A stretch of 64,000 bases of DNA from Alteripontixanthobacter maritimus (GTDB taxonomy: Bacteria > Pseudomonadota > Alphaproteobacteria > Sphingomonadales > Sphingomonadaceae), in contig NZ_QBKA01000002.1 of NCBI RefSeq assembly GCF_003340475.1, positions 1,373,501 through 1,437,500 on the forward strand. The letters run 5' to 3'. The position numbers were made by a program, and so were the translations under genes. Shown piece after piece: positions 57,576 through 64,000 of this stretch. The notes under the pieces were generated by a model. That model worked only from the letters and a program-made list of their open reading frames with translations, made no database searches and had not been told where the DNA came from. How positions within the stretch are numbered: the first letter of the stretch is position 1; each line of letters opens with the position of its first letter.

Positions 57576-58315
57576 CGGGAACGACGATCGACACGCCTTT
57601 GCGAGACGAAGAACCCACAATCACGGCGGAACCCTCAGTCGCGGTTACGCCTGCGAAACGTCATCGGGTCTCCACCCGCATCTGGCATTGGGTAAACCTG
57701 TTTGCTGTGGTCATGTTGTTCATGTCCGGCCTCAACATCTCCAACGCGCATCGTTATCTCTATTGGGGTGACTGGGGCTTCTCGCCGGAGCAGGCTTGGC
57801 TTGCCGTACCGCGCTTTCCCGGCTGGGCGACGATACCTGGCCACTACAGTCTGGCAGAGGCACGCGACTGGCATCTGTTGGGCGCGTGGATTTTTGGGGT
57901 CGCCCTCTTATTCATGTGGCTTGCCATGCTGGTGAACCGTCATTTCTCCCGCGATATTGCCACATCGCGCAAGGAATGGCGCTGGCCGAACGTCCGGAAC
58001 GACATCGTGCAGCATCTGCGGCTCAATTTCGATTCCGGCGTCGGCAAATACAATTTTCTGCAGAAAGTAACTTACGGGCTGGTCCTCGGTGTTATTCTGC
58101 CCCTGCTGGTGTTTACAGGTATGGGTATCAGCCCGGGCCTTGAACCTTCGTTCAGCTGGATGATCGATGCGATGGGCGGACGCCAGAGCGTGCGATCGAT
58201 CCATTTCATAACCAGCTGGGCATTGTTCGCGTTCTTCGTGTTGCACGTCGCGCTCGTCCTCCTGTCCGGACCGATCCGGCAAATCCGTTCGATGATTACG
58301 GGAGTTCTCAGATGA
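57572..58315 (+). CDS. cytochrome b/b6-type membrane subunit for a molybdoenzyme
   Basis: A 247-residue membrane protein with about four helices. Conserved His pairs sit in RIWHWVNLFAVVMLFMSGLNISN (helix 1), ARDWHLLGAWIFGVALL, and SIHFITSWALFAFFVLHVAL (last helix), as in di-heme cytochrome b561-type electron carriers. The first gene product starts with an acidic, non-membrane segment. Overlap on both sides (ATGA with the SDR gene and with the next gene) links it to the molybdopterin protein, which it probably reduces or oxidises. Confidence 0.87.
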   Translation: MTGTTIDTPLRDEEPTITAEPSVAVTPAKRHRVSTRIWHWVNLFAVVMLFMSGLNISNAHRYLYWGDWGFSPEQAWLAVPRFPGWATIPGHYSLAEARDWHLLGAWIFGVALLFMWLAMLVNRHFSRDIATSRKEWRWPNVRNDIVQHLRLNFDSGVGKYNFLQKVTYGLVLGVILPLLVFTGMGISPGLEPSFSWMIDAMGGRQSVRSIHFITSWALFAFFVLHVALVLLSGPIRQIRSMITGVLR

Positions 58316-59112
58316 CGCGCGCTTCCCATCAAGATCGGCCCGATCACTCGCCACCATCCACCCCGCAACATATGCACCGCAGATCCGTACTGGCCGGCAT
58401 GTCGGCGCTGTTCCTCGGGGCATGTTCCAAAATTGCAGATAGTAATGCCGGTTCATCCGTACTGACAGCCGCGCAGAAATGGCACCAGGCGGCCCACCGC
58501 ACGCTGACGGGCAGACATGCCCTGGCAAAAGAATATAACCGGGCGGACGTCTCGCCCTTCTTTCGCGGCAATGGCTCGACCGACCCGCAAAACGGCAACT
58601 ATCCCGCTCAAGCGGCAGCGAATTTCGCCGACTGGCGGCTGGAAGTACGCGGGCTGGTCGACAAACCGCTGTCGCTCTCGCTCGACAACATACGGCGCCT
58701 GCCACAGCGCACCCAGATCACTCGCCACGATTGCGTCGAAGGCTGGAGCGCAATCGGTGAATGGACCGGCCCCCAGCTCTCTGTCCTGCTGGATGCCGCT
58801 GGCTTGCGCGAGGAAGCAAAGTACATCGTGTTCCGCTGCGCCGATAACCTCAACGGGCAGGACTATTACGAAAGCGTCGACATGATGGATGCCTTCCACC
58901 CGCAAACCATCGTTGCCCACGCCCTCAATGGCGACCCCCTCCCCATCCGCAATGGCGCGCCGCTGCGGATGCGGATTGAGCGGCAACTTGGCTACAAACA
59001 CGCTAAATACCTTACCGCTATAGATGCCGTCGCCAGCCTGGACGATATCGCTGGCGGCAAAGGTGGCTATTGGGAAGATCGCGCTGGTTATCAATGGTAC
59101 GCAGGTATCTGA
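58312..59112 (+). CDS. molybdopterin-dependent oxidoreductase (sulfite oxidase/MsrP superfamily)
   Basis: A 266-residue exported protein. A twin-arginine-like segment HRRSVLAGMSALFLGAC (Arg23, Arg24) fits Tat export, and the LFLGAC end may act as a lipobox. The mature domain shows WRLEVRGLVDKPLSLSLDNIRRLP and the presumed Mo-binding Cys141 in ITRHDCVEGWSAIGEW, as in the sulfite oxidase/YedY fold. The RIERQLGYKHAKYLTAI segment completes the domain. Substrate unknown; MsrP repairs periplasmic methionine sulfoxide. The neighbouring membrane cytochrome stands where MsrQ would. Confidence 0.88.
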   Translation: MTRASHQDRPDHSPPSTPQHMHRRSVLAGMSALFLGACSKIADSNAGSSVLTAAQKWHQAAHRTLTGRHALAKEYNRADVSPFFRGNGSTDPQNGNYPAQAAANFADWRLEVRGLVDKPLSLSLDNIRRLPQRTQITRHDCVEGWSAIGEWTGPQLSVLLDAAGLREEAKYIVFRCADNLNGQDYYESVDMMDAFHPQTIVAHALNGDPLPIRNGAPLRMRIERQLGYKHAKYLTAIDAVASLDDIAGGKGGYWEDRAGYQWYAGI

Positions 59113-59244
59113 CCGGCCACCCGGGAATGAAGTGCGGCGCCGGATAGCTTTGCCCCGCCATAGCCAAGCCTGTTTGCCTACTTCAGCAGCCTTTGATACC
59201 GGCCAAGCCTTCTTGTCTGCCACCTCTTCCGGAGCTTTGCCCGC

Positions 59245-60462
59245 ATGTCCGATATCAAACGCGTCGTTCTCGCCTATTCTGGCGGCCTTGATACCAGTGT
59301 CATCGCCAAGTGGCTGGAAGTGGAACGCGGGCTGGAAGTAGTCACGTTCACCGCCGATCTCGGTCAGGGCGACGAAATCGAACCTGCGCGCGAGAAAGCC
59401 CGCGCCATGGGCATTCCCGACAAGCATATCTTTATCGAGGACCTGCGCGAGGAATTCGTGCGCGATTTCGTTTTCCCGATGATGCGCGCCAACGCCCGGT
59501 ACGAAGGGGACTATCTGCTCGGAACGTCCATCGCCCGCCCCCTTATTTCCAAGCGGTTGGTCGATATTGCCCGCAAGACAAATGCAGATGCCATTGCGCA
59601 CGGTGCCACGGGCAAGGGCAACGACCAGGTTCGCTTCGAACTTAGCGCCTACGCCCTTGCCCCCGACATTGCGGTAATTGCACCGTGGCGCGAATGGGAC
59701 CTTACCAGCCGCACCGCGCTCATTGCCTGGGCGGAAGAGCACCAGATCGCCGTGCCGAAGGACAAGCGCGGCGAAAGCCCTTTCTCCACCGATGCCAACC
59801 TCCTGCACACCTCCTCCGAAGGCAAGGTGCTGGAGGATCCGTGGGAGGAAACGCCGGACTACGTCTACTCCCGCACCGCCAATCCCGAAGACGCGCCGGA
59901 TACGCCCGAATACATCACCATCGATTTCGAAACCGGCGACGGTACCGCGCTGAATGGCGAGGCGATGAGCCCTGCCACATTGCTCGCCGCGTTGAACGAC
60001 CTTGGCCGCAAGCACGGGATCGGCCGGCTCGACCTCGTAGAAAACCGCTTCGTCGGCATGAAGAGCCGCGGCATGTACGAGACGCCTGGCGGTGAAATCT
60101 ACGCCCAGGCGCATCGCGGTATCGAACAGCTCACGCTGGATCGCGGCGCCGCGCATCTGAAAGACGAGCTGATGCCGCGCTATGCCGAGCTGGTCTATAA
60201 CGGCCTGTGGTTCAGCCCGGAACGCGAGATGCTGCAGGCGGCGATCGACCATAGCCAGCAGGATGTCACCGGCACGGTCCGCCTCAAACTGTACAAGGGC
60301 CGCGCGGATGTGGTCGGGCGCAAGTCTCCCAAATCCCTGTATTCCGAGGCGCACGTCACGTTCGAGGACGATGCCGGGGCTTACGACCAGAAGGACGCCG
60401 AGGGCTTCATCAAACTCAACGCCCTGCGGCTGCGGCTATTGGCGAAGCGCCGGGGGACCTGA
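59245..60462 (+). CDS. argG: argininosuccinate synthase
   Basis: ATP-dependent joining of citrulline and aspartate in arginine synthesis. The 405-residue product starts [18 protein letters not shown] with the PP-loop SGGLDTS at 12-18. The [15 protein letters not shown] and [10 protein letters not shown] segments, [17 protein letters not shown] and [13 protein letters not shown] are standard. It follows the molybdoenzyme operon by 132 bases without overlap and is probably transcribed separately. Confidence 0.97.
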   Translation: MSDIKRVVLAYSGGLDTSVIAKWLEVERGLEVVTFTADLGQGDEIEPAREKARAMGIPDKHIFIEDLREEFVRDFVFPMMRANARYEGDYLLGTSIARPLISKRLVDIARKTNADAIAHGATGKGNDQVRFELSAYALAPDIAVIAPWREWDLTSRTALIAWAEEHQIAVPKDKRGESPFSTDANLLHTSSEGKVLEDPWEETPDYVYSRTANPEDAPDTPEYITIDFETGDGTALNGEAMSPATLLAALNDLGRKHGIGRLDLVENRFVGMKSRGMYETPGGEIYAQAHRGIEQLTLDRGAAHLKDELMPRYAELVYNGLWFSPEREMLQAAIDHSQQDVTGTVRLKLYKGRADVVGRKSPKSLYSEAHVTFEDDAGAYDQKDAEGFIKLNALRLRLLAKRRGT

Positions 60463-60639
60463 AACCTAACGGAACACCCGCCCCCGATTCCTTTGCCGCC
60501 AGTTTGCGACGAACCGAGTGACAAAAATCGGAACCTTTTCCTCCGTTAAGCATATTGCCCGCGACGGATTGTGACTGGAACAAGGCAGCCCGACTGTCGT
60601 CCACTCCCTCCGGCAATCTTGGTCCTGTACAAGCGGGCC

Positions 60640-61230
60640 ATGGAAAACATCCGCACTCCGTTCGTCGCAGCCATCGCTGCAGCACGCCCTCGCAAGCGTC
60701 ACAGCTTCGCCTTCCTGGCCGCTGCGATCGCTCTGCCTGCCATCGCCAACGCCCCTGCGCTGGCCGAGACGGGAACGTCGGTGCCGGTGGTCCAGCCCCT
60801 TCCCGAACAGTCGGACTTCACGGCCGAATTCCGCGCCATCCCGAACCCGACACGCAATTTCAAAACGCCGCCGGGCGCGGTCGATATCACCGCGATCGAG
60901 CCGCCTATCGAGGTCGAGGCCCCCACCCCCTCTCCCAGCGCCACGATGAGCGGCCATGCATCCTATTACGGCCGCAAGTTCCATGGCCGCCGCACCGCCA
61001 ATGGCGAGCGGTTCGACATGAACGCCATGACCGCGGCCCACAAAACCCTGCCCTTCGGTACCAAGGTGCGGGTGATCAACCCGGCCAATGGCAAGGAAGT
61101 GACCGTCCGCATCAACGATCGCGGGCCGTTCATCCGGGGCCGCACCATCGACCTGAGCAAGGCCGCGGCGAAGAAGATCGGCATTATCAGCCGGGGCCAT
61201 GGCAGCGTGGAAATGGATATCCTCGACTGA
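60640..61230 (+). CDS. rlpA: septal ring lytic transglycosylase RlpA family protein
   Basis: Envelope protein of 196 residues from ATG 60640 ([17 protein letters not shown]), with a signal sequence (about 18-43). After a polar Pro-rich region a double-psi beta-barrel domain follows: [37 protein letters not shown], then [26 protein letters not shown]. The RlpA catalytic His and Asp fall in AAHKTLPF and VRINDRGPF. No SPOR domain is present, so septal targeting is not shown. A longer upstream frame is not supported. Confidence 0.88.
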   Translation: MENIRTPFVAAIAAARPRKRHSFAFLAAAIALPAIANAPALAETGTSVPVVQPLPEQSDFTAEFRAIPNPTRNFKTPPGAVDITAIEPPIEVEAPTPSPSATMSGHASYYGRKFHGRRTANGERFDMNAMTAAHKTLPFGTKVRVINPANGKEVTVRINDRGPFIRGRTIDLSKAAAKKIGIISRGHGSVEMDILD

Positions 61231-61279
61231 TACCGGCCCTCTGCCAATCGGTTTACGCTCCGGGCGTTTTCAAAGCCGA

Positions 61280-61318
61280 GGGTGACACAAGCGACACGCG
61301 GCTCATGCCGTGTCACCC
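61280..61318. repeat. inverted repeat with 9-base arms between rlpA and the HTH gene
   Basis: GGGTGACAC (61280-61288) and GTGTCACCC (61310-61318) are perfect inverted copies 21 bases apart; the inner GACACG and CGTGTC could pair instead. There is no T-run, so it is not an obvious terminator. It lies between two converging genes. Confidence 0.6.
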
Positions 61319-61434
61319 CGCCGATGGTTCAGCCAAATCCGCAGTCCAGGCGCGTTAGCGGTACCCCCGACCGCTCCCCCAGCCCCTCGTCCAGCCAGAC
61401 CCACAAATAAAATATTGTTGCGCCGCCGCGACAC

Positions 61435-62109
61435 TTAACGCCTGCCCGAGCGCGATCCGCCGGCAGCCTGTTCGCGCATGGCGGCAGCGTACCAGCTCGT
61501 TTCGGTGAGGAAGCGCCGCTCGCCGCGTTCGGCCTCGCTGCCATCCGCACCCAGATCGACCACGCGTCCGGGCAAGGGCTCGCCGTCTTCCCAGTCGAGC
61601 GAGGCGAATTCGATCCGTTCGAGCAGCCGGTCCAGCGCCTCGCCCGAATATTCGCGCGCGATGGGGTGGCGGCCGATGCGCGCCGGGTTGTCGAGGATCC
61701 AGGTGGCCAGTCGCTCGTCGTAATGGCGGTGCGACCCGACCTGCTCGCCGTGATAGTAATCCGGCACTTCCACCCCGTTCACCGCGCGGTCCAGCACCGC
61801 ATGGGCCAGCTGCTGCAACCCCGCCTCCAGCGCGACCTCCCACCCAAGGGCAAAGGGCGTGCCCTCCAGCCGGTTGCGAAGCTTGTAAGCGGACTGCCGG
61901 GACATGCCCACGCTACGCGCCGCCTCCTTCACCGACTGACACGCCGCCAGCTCCCGCAAAAACGCCACCATCTTCGCTCGCGTCCACTCATTATGGCGCG
62001 CCTTGCGCGCGGAGCCGGGATGCTTGGGCGACCCCCGCCCACCCCGAGCGGACGGGTCGGCAGAAGCGTTGTCGGAGGATCGGGCGGAAGAGGAGTCGCT
62101 GGACGGCAT
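61435..62109 (-). CDS. HTH protein resembling phage terminase small subunits
   Basis: A 224-residue protein. A Ser/Ala/Gly-rich N-terminus (about 1-38) precedes a homeodomain-like helix-turn-helix: EWTRAKMVAFLRELAACQSVKEAARSVGMSRQSAYKLRNRL (about 41-81). The rest is helical (QLAHAVLDRAVNG) with an Asp/Glu-rich middle and a basic Arg end. The helix-turn-helix and WExAL region recall terminase small subunits, but no large terminase or other phage gene is nearby. Such stand-alone proteins are common in Sphingomonadales. DNA-binding role is inferred. Confidence 0.7.
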   Translation of the reverse strand: MPSSDSSSARSSDNASADPSARGGRGSPKHPGSARKARHNEWTRAKMVAFLRELAACQSVKEAARSVGMSRQSAYKLRNRLEGTPFALGWEVALEAGLQQLAHAVLDRAVNGVEVPDYYHGEQVGSHRHYDERLATWILDNPARIGRHPIAREYSGEALDRLLERIEFASLDWEDGEPLPGRVVDLGADGSEAERGERRFLTETSWYAAAMREQAAGGSRSGRR

Positions 62110-62186
62110 CGCGGTTCACCTGTGCGTGTGCGGAGGGGAACCGGGTGCGGTAATGTGTGCGGGGCGTGTAGGACAGGGGTGATTCG

Positions 62187-62597
62187 ATGGCGACTTTGGG
62201 CCGATTGACGGACACAGTAACCGAATACTGCGCACGGTATAACATGGACGGATGCCCAATCAGCGAGCCGTATCTCCTGTATGAGCATTGGCAAACTATG
62301 TCATTTCCCTACGCCGCGAAACCAGGGTGCTACGCATTTTTCGACCAGGACGGGATATTGCTCTATATTGGCAAGGCATCGTGCGGAAGCACTATTGGAA
62401 GGCGGGTCGACACTTATTTCAGGTGGGGCATCAATAAACCGGCAAAACTTGGTCGTACCGGCTCTGCATCTTGGGCGGGAGAGCCAAGAACCCTTCATAC
62501 CATACCCGTCGAGCAGGCTCACCAAGCCCCATCGCTGGAAGAATACTTAATCGAACATCTGCGGCCACCCGAGAACCAAGCCGGTCGCGCGGGTTAG
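62187..62597 (+). CDS. GIY-YIG domain protein
   Basis: A 136-residue protein with the GIY-YIG nuclease core: GCYAFFDQDGILLYIGKAS (about 47-65), the following IGRRVDTYF helix with a conserved Arg, and a C-terminal Glu in SLEEYLIEHLRPPEN. These match the metal-dependent nuclease fold of UvrC, homing endonucleases and some restriction enzymes. No DNA-binding extension is visible, so the target is unknown. AGGGG lies upstream of the ATG. It diverges from the HTH gene and starts the AT-richer edge of the window. Confidence 0.85.
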   Translation: MATLGRLTDTVTEYCARYNMDGCPISEPYLLYEHWQTMSFPYAAKPGCYAFFDQDGILLYIGKASCGSTIGRRVDTYFRWGINKPAKLGRTGSASWAGEPRTLHTIPVEQAHQAPSLEEYLIEHLRPPENQAGRAG

Positions 62598-62928
62598 CCG
62601 AGCCTGTTGGGGAGGATTATGCCTGGGTACAGTTATTTCCCTGCCGAGCGGGCCACATCTGTCACCGGCCGACGGGTTTTCGATTCGGGCAGAGCCTGAA
62701 CTATACTGCTCCCAGTCGCCTATTGTAGCACAACAAACGGGCGGGCTTGCCCTGTTCGGGCTGGTGCTCGGAAGATTTCGCGCACGAATTAGCGGAGGAG
62801 TTGACGCGTGTTCAAAGGTTGGACAGTAGCTAGACTCACTTGTGCTTCTGCGGTCGAGCATCGGACATATTAATGAAATGTGCCTGTAGCCAGAAGTGGT
62901 AGTTGATAAGAGAAACATTCTTTTCCGA
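62598..62928. other. gene-free gap in the accessory edge
   Basis: About 330 bases with no convincing gene on either strand. A 123-codon minus-strand frame (62547-62918) overlaps the GIY-YIG gene, has no ribosome site and an atypical composition, so it is not called. The base composition shifts here from GC-rich on the left to AT-rich on the right. No att-like repeat, tRNA or terminator is evident. Confidence 0.6.
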
Positions 62929-64000
62929 CTAGGTCGATTGATTTGTTAATCGATCCCATTCCGCGGAAAATGTTACAGGAGTAAATTCTTGAAGTTCACT
63001 GCCGAACTCACTGTATATGAAATTAGCTAGGGACCATTGCGGGTATTCTCCTTCAGACTTTCGTTGAAAGATTTCTGCTATCGTCTTTTTGTTAGCAACA
63101 TACAATGCGGCTTCAAAATCTGCCACGGGACAGAATGTCATAGGTATTTTATTAGGAAGTTTTGGATCAACGCCAACTCGTTGCAGGTCACGCGCTAAAG
63201 GCTCCAAAACCTCTCGCTCAACATGTACACCGAAAGATTGCCAGTCTTCCAATGTAACGACGGTCAGAAATACATCTTTACCATCCGGTTGCCAATGAGA
63301 ATATCGACCGCATAACGCATCGGACAAAGTTTGATAAGCTTGCAGCGCGAAACCTCTAATTCGATCAAACTCTTTACGAATTTGCTCGCGATCCATCAGA
63401 TCACTTATGCCTCGAAACCTTATCTGTGCCGCTTTAGCTTCTACAAAAAGGTGGCCTGTTTCGTCTGATACAATCCAATCTATAGAGTCCTTTCGACTTT
63501 TTTTAGCGCCATACTTTTGCTCAGGAAGTACTCGTAAATTCTCGCGACCAGCGGTATGCGCAACCTTTCCGATTAGGCCCTGAACTGCTGGACCAAGAAA
63601 TTTTGAACCAGTATCTCCTAATTTTATAATGTCGAAATAGAGCCCGCTGGTAATTCTACGTAAAAGAAAATTTGTAATGGGGCAGAAGATTTTGCTATCT
63701 GATAGCCTTATAAGTGGATGACCTCTAAGAGGATTGAACGTGTAAGCCCAATTTACATTGTGCGATTCAAGCTCTTTATACTTTTCTCGAAGCGTAGCTA
63801 TAGTATAGCTAAGCTCATTAATGTAATTGTTCATTTGTAAGTTCGACACGGAATTCAAACTATTTGACACTGGAACGTTCATGACTGGGCTATTGGTGAA
63901 ATGGCCCGACAGCGCTACAGATATCTGAAATAGTTCAGTTACCGACATTCCAAATGTATCGCGGACTGCCGTAATCAAGCCCACCTGACGATAAAGCCAG
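62929..64000 (-). CDS. PD-(D/E)XK-like nuclease domain protein (5' end outside window)
   Basis: The frame is open to the right edge, so the gene is truncated at its 5' end; the first in-window GTG (63984) is probably internal. Counting from that codon, a PD-(D/E)XK-like site is visible as Asp166/Asp169 (DSIDWIVSDETG) and Glu182-x-Lys184 in FVEAKA, followed by helices. The upstream part is hydrophilic and helical, with NLQMNNYINELSY and REKYKELESH. The gene is markedly richer in A and T than the rest of the window, which suggests horizontal acquisition. It may be a restriction or defence protein; no partner is visible. Confidence 0.65.
   Translation of the reverse strand, partial: WLYRQVGLITAVRDTFGMSVTELFQISVALSGHFTNSPVMNVPVSNSLNSVSNLQMNNYINELSYTIATLREKYKELESHNVNWAYTFNPLRGHPLIRLSDSKIFCPITNFLLRRITSGLYFDIIKLGDTGSKFLGPAVQGLIGKVAHTAGRENLRVLPEQKYGAKKSRKDSIDWIVSDETGHLFVEAKAAQIRFRGISDLMDREQIRKEFDRIRGFALQAYQTLSDALCGRYSHWQPDGKDVFLTVVTLEDWQSFGVHVEREVLEPLARDLQRVGVDPKLPNKIPMTFCPVADFEAALYVANKKTIAEIFQRKSEGEYPQWSLANFIYSEFGSELQEFTPVTFSAEWDRLTNQST

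Noticed and set aside
58453-60354. 633-codon open frame on the minus strand
   Set aside because: It is antisense to argG and the molybdoenzyme gene, both with clear catalytic motifs; long antisense frames are common in GC-rich DNA.
62547-62918. 123-codon minus-strand frame
   Set aside because: Overlaps the GIY-YIG gene, lacks a ribosome site and has an unconvincing composition.

Overview
The window is a GC-rich stretch of chromosome from an alphaproteobacterium, almost certainly order Sphingomonadales and most likely family Erythrobacteraceae. The evidence is: a split F0 operon in the order atpI-atpB-atpE-b'-b without the F1 genes; the CckA histidine kinase and the CpdR receiver; a GTTC-N7-GTTC SOS box in front of recA; the linked trpF-trpB-trpA-accD-folC cluster; and several conserved sphingomonad proteins (SapC family, DUF3857/transglutaminase-TPR, DUF4139 pair). 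The lineage is inferred from protein families and gene order; no database search was possible.

Layout. 1-3.7 kb: end of a small membrane protein gene, cmk, rpsA with a strong terminator, and a glyoxalase II gene (+). 3.8-6.4 kb: ATP synthase F0 operon (-). 6.6-10.7 kb: ydbH-ynbE-ydbL, an envelope lipid-transport type operon with overlapping genes (-). 10.7-14.3 kb: radC (+) and a DUF3857 transglutaminase-TPR protein (-). 14.5-22 kb: a biosynthetic block (+): purB, lapA-like, pyrF, trpF, trpB, an unexpected 62-codon membrane ORF, trpA, accD, folC. 22-30.9 kb: AmpG-like transporter, a four-helix-bundle stress protein, rluB-rsmD, a GFA-family protein, a UvrD helicase, a DEAD-box RNA helicase and a secreted protein of unknown function. 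31-38.8 kb: FAD-linked oxidase, SapC family protein, a candidate structured small RNA, N-formylglutamate amidohydrolase, cpdR, tRNA-Val(GAC), icd, a CPA2 antiporter and a small polar protein. 38.8-51.9 kb: a long run on the minus strand: alaS, methyltransferase, recA, two DUF4139 proteins, cckA, DUF2062 protein, smpB, dapA. 52-61.2 kb: lytic transglycosylase, secreted protein, outer-membrane beta-barrel (-), rlmN, an SDR-cytochrome b-molybdoenzyme operon, argG, rlpA. 61.4-64 kb: accessory edge with an HTH protein, a GIY-YIG protein and an AT-rich, partial PD-(D/E)XK-like protein.

Functional themes. The genes cover nucleotide, tryptophan, lysine, arginine, folate and fatty-acid precursor synthesis, translation (S1, SmpB, AlaS, RlmN, RluB, RsmD, tRNA-Val), DNA repair (RecA, UvrD, RadC), cell-cycle phosphorelay (CckA, CpdR), energy conversion (F0, Icd) and envelope maintenance (YdbH set, RlpA, lytic transglycosylase, AmpG). 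Most of the window is ordinary core genome. No CRISPR array, insertion sequence, integrase or complete prophage is visible. The least explained items are the candidate small RNA at about 33.37-33.54 kb, the small membrane ORF embedded in the trp operon, and the AT-rich right edge, where a nuclease-like gene runs out of the window.
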